Shown here: one piece after another, positions 45,959 to 58,136 of the stretch
How positions within the stretch are numbered: the stretch's first letter is position 1
Layout of the letters: each line of letters opens with the position of its first letter
Source of the DNA: Roseateles amylovorans
Lineage (GTDB): Bacteria > Pseudomonadota > Gammaproteobacteria > Burkholderiales > Burkholderiaceae_C
Length of the DNA: 64,000 bases
Reading direction: 5' to 3'
NCBI RefSeq assembly: GCF_025398155.2
Contig: NZ_CP104562.2
Location: forward strand, 5,394,001 to 5,458,000
The notes under the pieces: generated by a model
Database searches by the model: none
The model's input: only the letters and a program-made list of their open reading frames with translations
What the model was told of the DNA's origin: nothing
Made by a program: the position numbers and the translations under genes

Positions 45959-46036
45959 GAGGCATCTGGCCGAGGCCGGATGCAAGCTCGATCCGCAGAG
46001 CCGGATGCAGCGCACCCGGCTCCTGGATCACATCGC

Positions 46037-46669
46037 TCAGGGCTTGTTGCCCGTCGGGAACGGCCAGGCGGCTTGCGGGCTCAGCGCGGTCTTGGCAGCC
46101 GGGGCAGGCGCTGCAGCAGCAGGCTTGGCGGCAGGCGCAGGCTTGGCAGCAGGCGCAGGCTTGGCGGCAGCCTTCTTCGGGGCGGCCTTCTTGGCGGCCG
46201 GCTTCGCAGCGGGCTTGGCGGCAGCGGCAGGCTTGGCTGCAGCCTTCTTGGCAGCAGCGGGCTTCGCAGCCTTGGCAACAGCCTTGACGGGCGGCTTCTT
46301 GGCGGCAGAGGCCTTCTTCGCAGGCGCAGCAGCCTTCTTGGCCGGAGCGGCCTTCTTGGCGGCCACAACCTTCTTCGCCGGAGCAGCCTTCTTCGCAGCA
46401 GCGACCTTCTTGGCCGGAACAGCCTTCTTGGCGGCCACAACCTTCTTCGCCGGAGCAGCCTTCTTCGCAGCCGCAGCCTTCTTGGCCGGAGCAGCCTTCT
46501 TGGCGGCCACAACCTTCTTCGCCGGAGCAGCCTTCTTGGCCGGAGCGGCCTTCTTGGCGGCCGGCTTCTTCGCGGCGGCGACCTTCTTGGCCGGAGCGGC
46601 CTTCTTCACAGCGGCGGCCTTCTTGGCCGGGGCCTTCTTGGCCGGAGCGGCCTTCTTCGCAGTTGCCAT
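46037..46669 (-). CDS. Histone H1-like Lys/Ala/Pro-repeat DNA-binding protein
   Basis: This 210-residue protein is composed almost wholly of AKKAAPAKK-type repeats of about 10 residues, shifting after residue 125 to AAKPA repeats. Such proteins resemble the C-terminal tail of eukaryotic H1 and bacterial HctB/AlgP, and bind nucleic acid through Lys. The only non-repetitive part is the C-terminus AAWPFPTGNKP, which looks like a conserved tag. A strong AAGGAG site precedes ATG 46669. The repeats make its length prone to variation. Confidence 0.88.
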   Translation of the reverse strand: MATAKKAAPAKKAPAKKAAAVKKAAPAKKVAAAKKPAAKKAAPAKKAAPAKKVVAAKKAAPAKKAAAAKKAAPAKKVVAAKKAVPAKKVAAAKKAAPAKKVVAAKKAAPAKKAAAPAKKASAAKKPPVKAVAKAAKPAAAKKAAAKPAAAAKPAAKPAAKKAAPKKAAAKPAPAAKPAPAAKPAAAAPAPAAKTALSPQAAWPFPTGNKP

Positions 46670-46883
46670 TTCAGTTCTCCTTGATCAAGTAGAAAAATCC
46701 CTGCCCGACATCAACCGGTTGATGACAGTGCAGGTATTCACCACCCACGAGTCGCGGGAGTTGCGCCGCGGTGCGGTGAATCAGGGTGCGATGCATCGCC
46801 GCCGCTTCTGCGTCGGTCGGTGGATGCATCGCCAAGCTTGATCTCATCAGCAAACAACACTCCGAGGGTCGCTCCGGTCCTGG

Positions 46884-48056
46884 TCAATCCCAGGACAGGG
46901 CGCCGCCCGATTGGTATTCGATGACTCGCGTCTCGAAGAAGTTGCGTTCCTTCTTCAAGTCGATCATTTCGCTCATCCAGGGGAAGGGGTTCTCTTCGTT
47001 CGGGAACAGCGCCTCCAGACCGATCTGGGTGGCGCGACGGTTCGCGATGTAACGCAGATAGCCCTTGAACATCGCCGCATTCAGACCCAGCACGCCGCGC
47101 GGCATGGTGTCTTCGGCATAGCGATATTCGAGTTCGACCGCTTGCTGGAACAGGTCCTTGATCTCGACGCGGAATTCCGGCGTCCAGAGATGAGGATTCT
47201 CCAGCTTGATCTGGTTGATCAGGTCGATGCCGAAATTGCAGTGCATCGACTCGTCGCGCAGGATGTACTGGTACTGCTCGGCCGCGCCGGTCATCTTGTT
47301 CTGACGACCCAGCGCCAGGATCTGGGTGAAGCCGACGTAGAAGAACAAACCTTCCATCAGGCAGGCGAAGACGATCAGCGACTTCAGCAGCGTCTGGTCG
47401 TTCTCCGGCGTGCCCGTGACGAAGTTGGGGTCCATGATCGCGTCGATGAACGGGATCAGGAATTCGTCCTTGTCGCGGATCGACTTCACCTCGTGATAGG
47501 CGTTGAAGATTTCGCTCTCGTCCAAACCCAGCGACTCGACGATGTATTGGTAGGCGTGGGTGTGGATCGCTTCTTCGAAAGCCTGGCGCAGCAGGAACTG
47601 GCGGGCTTCGGGCGCGGTGATGTGGCGGTAGGTGCCCAGCACGATGTTGTTGGCCGCCAGCGAATCCGCGGTGACGAAGAAGCCGAGGTTGCGCTTGATG
47701 ACGCGGCGCTCATCCTCGGTCAGACCGTTCGGGTCCTTCCACAGCGCGATGTCGCGGGACATGTTCACTTCCTGCGGCATCCAGTGATTCGCGCAGGTGG
47801 CCAGATACTTTTCCCAGGCCCACTTGTACTTGAAGGGGACGAGCTGGTTGACGTCGGTCTGGCCGTTGATGATGCGTTTGTCCGCGACGTTCACACGACG
47901 CGCGCTCGGTGCTTGCGCGCTGGGGTCAGCGGCAGTGGCGGATGCGGCAGCGGTGGCGACGCCTTCACGCGCAACCGATGCGGTCGCTGCGTTGATCGAT
48001 GCGCCGGCATTCAGCGCGCTGCTCGTGGGTTTACGGTCTTCTTCCCAAACCAACAT
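46884..48056 (-). CDS. nrdB: Class Ia ribonucleotide reductase beta subunit
   Basis: NrdB holds the di-iron centre and tyrosyl radical that drive deoxyribonucleotide synthesis with NrdA. From ATG 48056 it has 390 residues. Metal and radical residues are visible as Asp131 (TADSLAANN), Glu162 and His165, and Tyr169 in EEAIHTHAY, matching E. coli D84, E115, H118 and Y122. Later ligands lie in RDESMHCNFG. An Ala/Ser-rich linker of about 40 residues follows the first 15, longer than usual. AGGA precedes the ATG. It lies 320 bp downstream of nrdA. Confidence 0.95.
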   Translation of the reverse strand: MLVWEEDRKPTSSALNAGASINAATASVAREGVATAAASATAADPSAQAPSARRVNVADKRIINGQTDVNQLVPFKYKWAWEKYLATCANHWMPQEVNMSRDIALWKDPNGLTEDERRVIKRNLGFFVTADSLAANNIVLGTYRHITAPEARQFLLRQAFEEAIHTHAYQYIVESLGLDESEIFNAYHEVKSIRDKDEFLIPFIDAIMDPNFVTGTPENDQTLLKSLIVFACLMEGLFFYVGFTQILALGRQNKMTGAAEQYQYILRDESMHCNFGIDLINQIKLENPHLWTPEFRVEIKDLFQQAVELEYRYAEDTMPRGVLGLNAAMFKGYLRYIANRRATQIGLEALFPNEENPFPWMSEMIDLKKERNFFETRVIEYQSGGALSWD

Positions 48057-48090
48057 GGTGGTCTTCCTATGGTCGCGGATTATCGGAGTG

Positions 48091-48321
48091 TTGTGTTCAA
48101 ACACAAAGGACTTCTTGACTTCGGCGCCGCTTCGCTGTTGCTGGTCCGCATCGAATATCGATGCGACGACCCCTCGCCAACTGCGTTCGCTCACCCCCTG
48201 ATCAAGCGTTCATCGATCATTCACCGCCGTCATGCAACGGCCGAGAACATCGATGAACACTCGCATCGCGAGGATTCGACCGGTGCGCCGACACACGTTG
48301 ACACGTGCGATGCACCGGTCG
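48091..48321. promoter_or_regulatory. Cluster of strong inverted repeats between nrdA and nrdB
   Basis: Three structures occupy the 320-bp gap. TTGTGTTCAAACACAA (48091-48106) is a perfect 7-bp inverted repeat with a 2-nt centre, 35 bp before nrdB. CGCATCGA-ATA-TCGATGCG spans 48147-48165. CGACCGGTGC at 48277 pairs with GCACCGGTCG at 48312, enclosing CACGT-TGAC-ACGTG. None has a T-run. They could be operators for nrdB or structured mRNA between the two subunits. Confidence 0.5.
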
Positions 48322-48376
48322 TTCCGCAAGGCTTGCGGCAGCGAATGCCGCCGCGCGCCTTGCGGGGTTCACATCC

Positions 48377-51292
<2,916 letters not shown>

Positions 51293-51514
51293 GGGATCCT
51301 CGTGATGTTCTGGTTCGAAAAAACAAAAAGCGACGCCTAGCCCGGTGAGTTCACCGGGTCCGGCGTGTTTGATTTGGGGTGCTTGGACGGCGCTTCCTGG
51401 AGGCCTGACGAACAAGCTGCCACACAGCTTCGCGCGGGGGCGCCAAGGGGCTGTGCGGAGCTGCGAGGGAAGCATTCATCGCCGTTTTGCGAAGCCATCA
51501 GGATAGCATGCAGA

Positions 51515-51562
51515 ACACTATATCTAGGGGTCGCAGCACCTTCAAGCAACTACCGCTAGCGT
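51515..51562 (-). promoter_or_regulatory. nrdA promoter with a pair of NrdR-like boxes
   Basis: On the minus strand, -35 TTGAAG (51545-51540) and -10 TATAGT (51522-51517) are separated by exactly 17 bp. ACACTATATCTAGGGG (51515-51530) agrees with the NrdR-box consensus ACACWATATATWGTGT at 13 of 16 positions by eye and covers the -10. CAACTACCGCTAGCGT (51547-51562) starts 32 bp further, is weaker (9 of 16), but shares ACTAnnnCTAG with the first. The predicted leader is about 217 nt. The remainder of the 581-bp gap (51293-51873) shows no gene. Confidence 0.7.
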
Positions 51563-51873
51563 CAGACCCTCTTGACTCCCATCAATCCCAGCGCTAGCTG
51601 CAAGGCCTGTCCCCGGCATCCCTGATGGATTCGCATATCGCCTTCGCCAGCCCAGGATTGGCGCGGGCTGGCGCCCCGAACCCGCGCGAAATGCCCGCCG
51701 TTGCTGCGCTTTCAACGGCGTCGATTTGATGACGAAAGACGGCGGTGTCGCTGGAGATCAGGACAACCCCCAAGTGAGGGCCTACAACGGGTGCGGAGAT
51801 GGGGCGCCGCAGCGGCCGCTATGCGCGCACAAAAAGAAAAAAGAAAGACCGATGACGGTGCGAACGTCGCCCG

Positions 51874-53580
51874 TCAGGCCTCTTCGCCACCCAGCGAAAT
51901 CTCCAGCCGGGCCATGCGGTAGCGCATCTGCCGCAGCGACAGACCCAGGCTGGCGCCGGCGGCGGTGCGGTTGTTGCGATGCTGTTCCAGCGCACGCAGG
52001 AGGATGCGGCGCTCCACATCGTCCAGATAGACCGCCAGATCGGTGGGCAGCGGCGCGGAGCCGGTGACCTCGGGCGGCATGGCCACCACCTCGACCGCAT
52101 CGGCGACATCGAAGGGGATGTCCACCCCTTCCGGGCCGCCCAACAGGCTGTCGGGCAGGCCGAGGTCAGCCACGTCGATGCCGTCGCCGCCGGACAGCGC
52201 CAGCGCGCGATGGAGCAGGTTCTCCAGCTCGCGCACATTGCCGGGGAAGCTGTAGCGCGCCAGCGCGGCCAACGCGGCGGGCGTCAGTTGCGGCACCGGC
52301 TCCACGCCCGCGTCGCCGGCGATGCGCGACAGTACACGGGCGCTGATCGGTACCAGGTCCTCCATGCGCTCGCGCAGCGGCGGCACACGGATCTGGATGA
52401 CATTGAGCCGGTAATACAAGTCCTGGCGGAAACGTCCGGCCGCGACTTCAGCCGCCAGATCCTTGTGGGTGGCGCTGAGCAGCCGCACATTCACCGGCAT
52501 TTCAGCGACCGCGCCGACCGGCCGCACCGAGCGTTCCTGCAGCGCGCGCAGCAGCTTGGACTGCATGGCCAGCGGCAGGTCACCGATTTCATCCAGGAAC
52601 AGGGTGCCGCCGTGCGCGGCTTGGAAGAAGCCCTCGCGGTCTTCGGTGGCGCCGGTGAAAGCGCCCTTGCGATAACCGAAGAACTCGGCTTCCAGCAACT
52701 GCTCCGGGATGGCACCGCAGTTCACCGCGACGAACGGCTGCGGCCGGCGCGCGCTCACATCATGGATGGCGCGCGCCACCAGTTCCTTGCCGGTGCCCGA
52801 CTCGCCATTGAGCAGCACCGGCGCCATGCTGCGCGCCACCTTCTCGATCAGTTCGCGCACTTGGCGCATCGCCACCGAGTCACCGACCAGCCGCTCCAGC
52901 GCGGAGGTCGAACCGGTCAGCGGCGGCTTCGCCCGCGTAGCCGCTGGCTTGCGCACGGCGGCTGCGGAAGGCTCGGTGGCGGTCGGCGCGCTCGCCGGCG
53001 GCGGCGAGGTCTGCGTCAGCGGCGGCATCACCGGATCGCGCAGCGAGGCGGGACCGTCGGCATCGGAGGCGCCATCGCGAAAGGCATCCTTCACCGCGCC
53101 CGTTCCGGGCATGGAGACCGGTGGGGCCGCCTTGGCCTGCTCGCGCGCGACGTTCGCCGCCGCACTGGCGGCACTGCCGGACGGTCGGACGGCCATTTCT
53201 TCGGCACGGGTGACGCGGCCCAGCGCCGAAGCCACCACCATCCGGAACTGGCGCAGGTCCACCGGCTTGGTCAGGTAATCAAAGGCGCCGGCCTTCAGCG
53301 CTTCCACCGCGTTCTCCGGCGAGCCGTAAGCGGTGATCACGACCGCACGCTCGGTCCGACCATGCTGTTCCAGCCAGCGCAGCAGGTCCAGGCCGTTGCC
53401 GTCGGGCAGGCGCATGTCGGTGATGACCGCGTCGTAGCGACGCGAGCCCAGCAGCTCCAGCGCATCTTCCACGGTGCCGGCGCTGTCCAGGGTGTAGCCC
53501 TCGCGCAGCAGCGTCATCTCATACAGGGTGCGCAGGTCGGGCTCGTCGTCGACGACCAGCAATCGGGGATCAGCGCTCAT
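51874..53580 (-). CDS. pilR: PilR, sigma-54-dependent response regulator
   Basis: PilR activates pilin transcription with sigma-54 when phosphorylated by PilS. It has 568 residues: a receiver with Asp55 (AVITDMRLPDGNG), a Pro/Ala-rich linker, an AAA+ domain with Walker A GESGTGKE, the sigma-54 contact loop GAFTGA and LFLDEIGDLP, and a C-terminal Fis-type helix-turn-helix (NRTAAGASLGLSLRQMRYRM). ATG 53580 lies 11 bp inside the end of pilS, indicating coupling. The linker of about 90 residues is longer than usual. Confidence 0.94.
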   Translation of the reverse strand: MSADPRLLVVDDEPDLRTLYEMTLLREGYTLDSAGTVEDALELLGSRRYDAVITDMRLPDGNGLDLLRWLEQHGRTERAVVITAYGSPENAVEALKAGAFDYLTKPVDLRQFRMVVASALGRVTRAEEMAVRPSGSAASAAANVAREQAKAAPPVSMPGTGAVKDAFRDGASDADGPASLRDPVMPPLTQTSPPPASAPTATEPSAAAVRKPAATRAKPPLTGSTSALERLVGDSVAMRQVRELIEKVARSMAPVLLNGESGTGKELVARAIHDVSARRPQPFVAVNCGAIPEQLLEAEFFGYRKGAFTGATEDREGFFQAAHGGTLFLDEIGDLPLAMQSKLLRALQERSVRPVGAVAEMPVNVRLLSATHKDLAAEVAAGRFRQDLYYRLNVIQIRVPPLRERMEDLVPISARVLSRIAGDAGVEPVPQLTPAALAALARYSFPGNVRELENLLHRALALSGGDGIDVADLGLPDSLLGGPEGVDIPFDVADAVEVVAMPPEVTGSAPLPTDLAVYLDDVERRILLRALEQHRNNRTAAGASLGLSLRQMRYRMARLEISLGGEEA

Positions 53581-55270
53581 GGGCAACTTCGTGGACGGGT
53601 GAGGAGGCGAGGCGGGGCAGCAGCAGGCGGAATTCGTTCAGCGCGTCGGGATCATGACGGCGGTAGTCGATCCGTCCGCCGTAACGCTCGCAAAGCTCAC
53701 GGCAAATGTACAGGCCGAGACCGGTGCCCCGGCTGCGGGTCGAGAAGAAGGGCTCGAAAAGATGGCGCTCCACCTCGGCCGGAATCGGATCGCCGTGGCT
53801 CAGCACCGACAACCGGACCCAGTCGGTGCCACGCTCCACCAGTTGGACCCGCAAACTGCCGGGACCGGGCTTCGAATGGCGCAGGCCGTTGTCCAGCAGA
53901 TTGATCAGCACCCGCCGCAGATGTTCGGGATCGAAGCCGATGACCGCCTGATCATGGTCGCGATCGATCTCGATGCGCAGCGGACTGGCATCACCCACGG
54001 GCAGGCGCTGGGTGGATGCCCAGTCGGCACAGTATTCGCGCACCAGCGGCGCGACCGCCAGGGCCAGCGGCACCGGCGCAATGCCGGGGGCGACCTCCAT
54101 GACATCGTCGACGATGCGTTTGAGCCGCTCCACATTGGAGGCCACCATGCGGGTCAACTGCTCCAGCCGCGGCTGATCGGCGCAGTCTTCTGCCAGCAAC
54201 GCATTGGCTTGCGAAATGGCGGTCAGCGGATTGCGGATCTCATGCGCGATGCCGGCGGACACCCGCCCCATTGCCGCCAGCTTCTCCTGCCGATTGCGGG
54301 CCTCGAGGTGGCGGTTGTCTTCCATGAACAGCACGCACAGGTCGTCCCCGTCGAGCGGCCGCATGGTGAAGCGCATGCGCACCCGCAGCGAGCGTTGCGA
54401 GCCGCGGCCGAAGTCCAGCAGCAGGTCGCGGCCGGCATCGGGCCAGTGCTGCTCGGCAAAGGCCTGCTCCAGAGCGCGCAGAAGCGGCGCCCAGGCCGGT
54501 GTGGTGTCCAGCCGGAACGGTCCCGGCCGCAGGGTGGCGCCCTCGGCCAGCAGCCCGCGCGCCGCCGGATTGGCGGTGCGCACCAGGCCGCGTCGGTCGG
54601 CCACCATCACGCCTTCATCCATTTCCTCGATGACCAGGCGGTTCAGGTCGGTCTGCTGACGTGCGTATTCCAGGCTGCCGCGGGCGGCGCGCTCTTCGCG
54701 GGCCAGCCGGCTGGACAGCTCATTGGCCAGCAGGGTCACCACAAACAGGCCGACACCGACCAGCCCCGCCTGGCTGATCCGAAGACCGCCCTCCAGCCCG
54801 AGCATCACCGACCACATCGCCACGCCCAGCAGCACCAGGCTGCACAGCGCCGCACTGGCCAGGGCCCGCAAGCGCGGCAGCAGCGCGCCAGCCATCAACG
54901 CCGGCATGAAGAACAGCGCGGAATAGCTCAGACCGCCCGGGTCCAGCAATTGCAGCAGGCTGAACAGCACCAGGTCGACGCCGATGCTGATAAGAATCTG
55001 ACGCACGCTCAGGTTCAGCCGGTCCTTGGGCGGCGGCCAGGCCCCGCCACCGAACCAGCGGGGCAGCATCCAGGCCAGCACAGCCTGCACGCCGTACAGC
55101 AGCGACAGCCAGGCGGCCCAGGAACTCGGCCGCGCGCCCATCAGGCTGGCGAGCGATTGGGTGACCAGCAGGGCCAGGCCCAATGCCGCCCGCGCGCTCA
55201 TGAAGGCGCGGTACAAACGCTGGACGGTGCTCACGCCCAGGGCGCTGCGGGGATGGGACGAATCCGGCAT
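53570..55270 (-). CDS. pilS: PilS, membrane sensor histidine kinase
   Basis: PilS senses pilin levels in the membrane and phosphorylates PilR. It has 566 residues: about six N-terminal hydrophobic segments up to residue 200, a PAS-like domain (MDEGVMVADRRGLVRTANPAARGLL), the phospho-acceptor box GIAHEIRNPLTAISQ and the ATPase motifs NLLDNGLRHS and GTGLGLYICRELCERYGG. ATG 55270 is 4 bp after the preceding gene's stop; a GTG at 55288 would overlap it. The pair with pilR is conventional. Confidence 0.93.
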   Translation of the reverse strand: MPDSSHPRSALGVSTVQRLYRAFMSARAALGLALLVTQSLASLMGARPSSWAAWLSLLYGVQAVLAWMLPRWFGGGAWPPPKDRLNLSVRQILISIGVDLVLFSLLQLLDPGGLSYSALFFMPALMAGALLPRLRALASAALCSLVLLGVAMWSVMLGLEGGLRISQAGLVGVGLFVVTLLANELSSRLAREERAARGSLEYARQQTDLNRLVIEEMDEGVMVADRRGLVRTANPAARGLLAEGATLRPGPFRLDTTPAWAPLLRALEQAFAEQHWPDAGRDLLLDFGRGSQRSLRVRMRFTMRPLDGDDLCVLFMEDNRHLEARNRQEKLAAMGRVSAGIAHEIRNPLTAISQANALLAEDCADQPRLEQLTRMVASNVERLKRIVDDVMEVAPGIAPVPLALAVAPLVREYCADWASTQRLPVGDASPLRIEIDRDHDQAVIGFDPEHLRRVLINLLDNGLRHSKPGPGSLRVQLVERGTDWVRLSVLSHGDPIPAEVERHLFEPFFSTRSRGTGLGLYICRELCERYGGRIDYRRHDPDALNEFRLLLPRLASSPVHEVAHER

Positions 55271-55274
55271 GCGG

Positions 55275-55553
55275 TCAGTTCCGGCCACCGGTGCGATCGG
55301 GCGTCTGTGACAGTCGCGCCTCGTGGCTGGTGCGATGGGCCGCGCTGCAGAACTGGCCGCCGCGTCCGGGCAGGGCCTCGCTGGCAGGCAGGTGCATGCC
55401 GCATTCGGCGCAACTGACCATGTCCTCCGGCAGCGCTGGCGCTGGCGTGGGCGCCGGTGCCTGCGGCGCCGGCGGGCGCTTCGGGCGCGCCCGCTTGAAG
55501 CCGAGCAGGAAGAAGAACACGGCCAGCACCAAGACCCAGAAGAGCAGCTTCAT
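55275..55553 (-). CDS. PP0621-family small membrane protein
   Basis: This is a 92-residue protein with one N-terminal membrane helix (KLLFWVLVLAVFFFLLGF), a basic and Pro/Ala-rich linker, and a C-terminal metal-binding-like module CAECGMHLPASEA with a later FCSAAHR. The pattern is that of the PP0621 family. It stands immediately upstream of pilS in the same orientation, so it belongs to that transcript. Function unknown. GTG 55556 directly precedes the chosen ATG. Confidence 0.8.
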   Translation of the reverse strand: MKLLFWVLVLAVFFFLLGFKRARPKRPPAPQAPAPTPAPALPEDMVSCAECGMHLPASEALPGRGGQFCSAAHRTSHEARLSQTPDRTGGRN

Positions 55554-55580
55554 CACGACGGTTCGATCAGGAAGGAATCA

Positions 55581-55616
<36 letters not shown>

Positions 55617-55775
55617 GAAAATTCTGCAACGACCCAGATCATCGGGCCGACCGCGTGAATCGGCTCCACCCCGTTCGTGAACTTGTTCGAATGCGTTGCG
55701 GGCGCGGCACGCTGGTGGCCAAGTGGGCGCGCACCGGCGCCATCCTGGCCGCACCGCATCCAAGCCGCCACCGAT

Positions 55776-56606
55776 TCAGTGCGCCCGCTGCAACACGACT
55801 TCCAGCACAAACCGCGATCCCGCATAAGACAGCAGCAACAGCCCGGCGCCGAAGTACAGCCAGCGTGTGGCCTTGCGGCCACGCCAGCCGAAGACGCGGC
55901 GGCCGGTGAGCAGACCGGTCAGCACGATCCAGCCCAGCACGGCGAACAGCGTCTTGTGGTCCCAGCGCCATTGCGGGGTGAAGGCCCAACCCAGCAGCAG
56001 GGCCAGCGACAGCACCACCACCCCCGCCCCGACAAACTGGAAGGTCAGCCGCTCCAGCCGCAGCAGCGGGGTGCCGAAGGCCGGGGCGCCCTGTCCTTTC
56101 TGCGATCGCATCTGGCGTTCGGCGCGGTTGAGCATCACCGCATGCATCACCGCCACGCCGCACAGACCGTAGGAGGCCAGCCCCATCGCCCAGTGCAGCG
56201 GCGCCAGCGGCGAGCCGGCCTGCGGCCGGTATTCGCCGGGAAAGGCCCAGGCCACCAGCATCACCGCCACGCCCAGCAGGCTCAATAGCCGCTGGGCCGC
56301 CGGCAACGGCAGGAAACGGCTTTCAATCAGATAGACCCCCAGCACCAGCCAGAGCGTCATCGACAGCGACGGCGCGAAACCGAAGCGCGCCGCATGGCCG
56401 TCAAAGCCCGACGGGCTGCCGATCCCGGCGATGTCCACCACCAGCGCGGCGAGGTGAAGGCACCAGGCCAGCACCAGCACCAGACGCCAGGTGCGGGGCC
56501 GCTGATGGGCCCAGGCGGCGGCCGCCGCATAGGCCAACGCGCCAGCCACGCTGAGGACGGCCAGAAACATGCCGCTCTGTTCTCCGGATGCGAACGATAA
56601 AATCAT
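55776..56606 (-). CDS. CcsA/YpjD-like cytochrome c assembly membrane protein
   Basis: This 276-residue inner-membrane protein has about eight hydrophobic segments. APLHWAMGLASYGLCGVAVMHAVML and FTPQWRWDHKTLFAVLGWIVLTG contain the His and Trp-rich features of the cytochrome c assembly (CcmC/CcsA-like) family, where paired His residues handle haem. ATG 56606 was chosen; ATG 56570 is possible. It is divergent from ffh with 46 bp between, a neighbourhood common in Burkholderiales. Whether it truly takes part in cytochrome maturation is unproven. Confidence 0.85.
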   Translation of the reverse strand: MILSFASGEQSGMFLAVLSVAGALAYAAAAAWAHQRPRTWRLVLVLAWCLHLAALVVDIAGIGSPSGFDGHAARFGFAPSLSMTLWLVLGVYLIESRFLPLPAAQRLLSLLGVAVMLVAWAFPGEYRPQAGSPLAPLHWAMGLASYGLCGVAVMHAVMLNRAERQMRSQKGQGAPAFGTPLLRLERLTFQFVGAGVVVLSLALLLGWAFTPQWRWDHKTLFAVLGWIVLTGLLTGRRVFGWRGRKATRWLYFGAGLLLLSYAGSRFVLEVVLQRAH

Positions 56607-56652
56607 CCCCAAAGTGTAATGACGCGCGCCCGCCCCCGCCGGTGCTTCAAAG

Positions 56653-58029
56653 ATGGCCTCCACCCTGACCGATCGACTGAGCCGCCTCGTGAAGACGATG
56701 CGCGGCCAGGCCCGCATCACCGAGAGCAATGTGCAAGACATGTTGCGCGAGGTGCGTATGGCGCTGCTGGAGGCCGACGTTGCGCTTCCAGTCGTGCGCG
56801 ACTTCATCGCCCGCGTGAAGGAAAAGGCCCTCGGCCAGGAGGTCGTCGGATCACTGAACCCGGGCCAGGTGCTGGTGTCGGTCGTCCACAAGGAGCTGGC
56901 CGCCACCATGGGCGCCGGCGTGGCCGACCTCAACCTGGCGGCCCAGCCGCCCGCCATCATCCTGATGGCCGGCCTCCAAGGCGCGGGCAAGACCACGACG
57001 ACCGCCAAGCTGGCCAAGCACCTGATCGAGCGGCGCAAGAAGAAGGTGCTGACGGTCTCTGCTGACGTCTACCGCCCCGCCGCCATCGAGCAGCTGAAGA
57101 CGGTCACCCGCCAGGCCGGCGCCGAGTGGTTCCCCTCCGCCCCGGACCAGAAGCCGCACGACATCGCGCTGGCCGCGCTGGATCATGCCCGGCGTCATTT
57201 CTTCGACGTGCTGCTGGTGGACACCGCCGGCCGTCTGGCGATCGACGAAGCGCTGATGGCCGAGATCCGGGACCTGCACGCCACGCTCAACCCGATCGAG
57301 ACGCTGTTCGTCGTCGACGCGATGCAGGGTCAGGATGCGGTCAACACCGCCAAGGCCTTCAAGGAAGCGCTGCCGCTGACCGGCATCGTGCTGACCAAGC
57401 TGGACGGCGATTCGCGCGGTGGTGCGGCGCTGTCGGTCCGTCAGATCACAGGGGCGCCGATCAAGTTCGCCGGTGTCTCTGAAAAGATCGACGGGCTGGA
57501 AGTGTTCGACGCCGACCGCCACGCCGGCCGAGTGCTCGGCATGGGCGACATCGTCGCGCTGGTCGAGGAAGTCCAGAAGGGGGTGGACGTCGAGGCGGCG
57601 CAGAAGCTGGCCGAGAAGCTCAAGTCCGGCGATGGCTTCGATCTGAACGACTTCCTGGCCCAGATCTCGCAGATGAAAAAGATGGGGGGGCTGTCCGGAC
57701 TGATGGACAAGCTGCCCACGCAGATGACCGCCAAGGCCGGCGCGGCCGACATGGACAAGGCCGAGCGCGACATGAAGCGCATGGAAGGCATCCTCAACGC
57801 GATGACCGCCAAGGAGCGCCGCCAGCCCGCGCTGCTGATGGACGGCAAGAGCAAGGCCAGCCGCAAGCGCCGCATCGCCGCCGGCGCCGGCGTGCAGATC
57901 CAGGAGGTGAACCGCCTGCTGAATCAGTTCGACCAGATGCAGGGCATGATGAAGAAGATGAAGGGCGGCGGCCTGATGAAGATGATGAAGCGCATGGGCG
58001 GCATGAAGGGCCTCAAGGGCATGATGTAA
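56653..58029 (+). CDS. ffh: Signal recognition particle protein Ffh
   Basis: Ffh binds signal sequences on ribosomes together with 4.5S RNA and docks on FtsY. It has 458 residues in N-G-M order. GTPase motifs are GLQGAGKTTTTAKLA, DTAGRLAIDEALM, TKLDGDSRGGAALS. The M domain has SQMKKMGGLSGLMDKLP, the RNA-binding SKASRKRRIAAGAG and a Met-rich end. ftsY lies on the opposite strand just downstream, so both halves of the SRP pathway converge on one terminator. Confidence 0.97.
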   Translation: MASTLTDRLSRLVKTMRGQARITESNVQDMLREVRMALLEADVALPVVRDFIARVKEKALGQEVVGSLNPGQVLVSVVHKELAATMGAGVADLNLAAQPPAIILMAGLQGAGKTTTTAKLAKHLIERRKKKVLTVSADVYRPAAIEQLKTVTRQAGAEWFPSAPDQKPHDIALAALDHARRHFFDVLLVDTAGRLAIDEALMAEIRDLHATLNPIETLFVVDAMQGQDAVNTAKAFKEALPLTGIVLTKLDGDSRGGAALSVRQITGAPIKFAGVSEKIDGLEVFDADRHAGRVLGMGDIVALVEEVQKGVDVEAAQKLAEKLKSGDGFDLNDFLAQISQMKKMGGLSGLMDKLPTQMTAKAGAADMDKAERDMKRMEGILNAMTAKERRQPALLMDGKSKASRKRRIAAGAGVQIQEVNRLLNQFDQMQGMMKKMKGGGLMKMMKRMGGMKGLKGMM

Positions 58030-58082
58030 GCCCTGCCCCGCCCCTCAGCGGCGCCCCTCATCACGCGCGCTGTGCGCAAAAA

Positions 58083-58108
58083 ACAAAGAGCCCGAAAGGG
58101 CTCTTTGT
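58083..58108. terminator. Bidirectional terminator between ffh and ftsY
   Basis: ACAAAGAGCCC pairs with GGGCTCTTTGT over 11 bp around a GAAA tetraloop. On the minus strand a run of T follows (TTTTTT), making a strong ftsY terminator; on the plus strand the stem itself ends TTTGT followed by CGTTT, a weaker signal for ffh. Confidence 0.9.
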
Positions 58109-58136
58109 CGTTTCGGGATGGCTCAGTAGGCCGAGG

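Noticed and set aside
45957..46841. Ala/Phe-rich plus-strand frame opposite the histone-like gene
   Set aside because: It is the complement of the Lys/Ala codon repeats; the minus strand has a strong ribosome site and terminator.
46671..46853. 60-codon minus-strand frame between nrdB and the histone-like gene
   Set aside because: It overlaps the histone ribosome site, has no recognisable motif and no ribosome site of its own. Possible but not supportable.
51300..51870. Small genes in the region upstream of nrdA
   Set aside because: Several frames of 60-70 codons exist on both strands, but they overlap the NrdR-like promoter and lack homology-like features.
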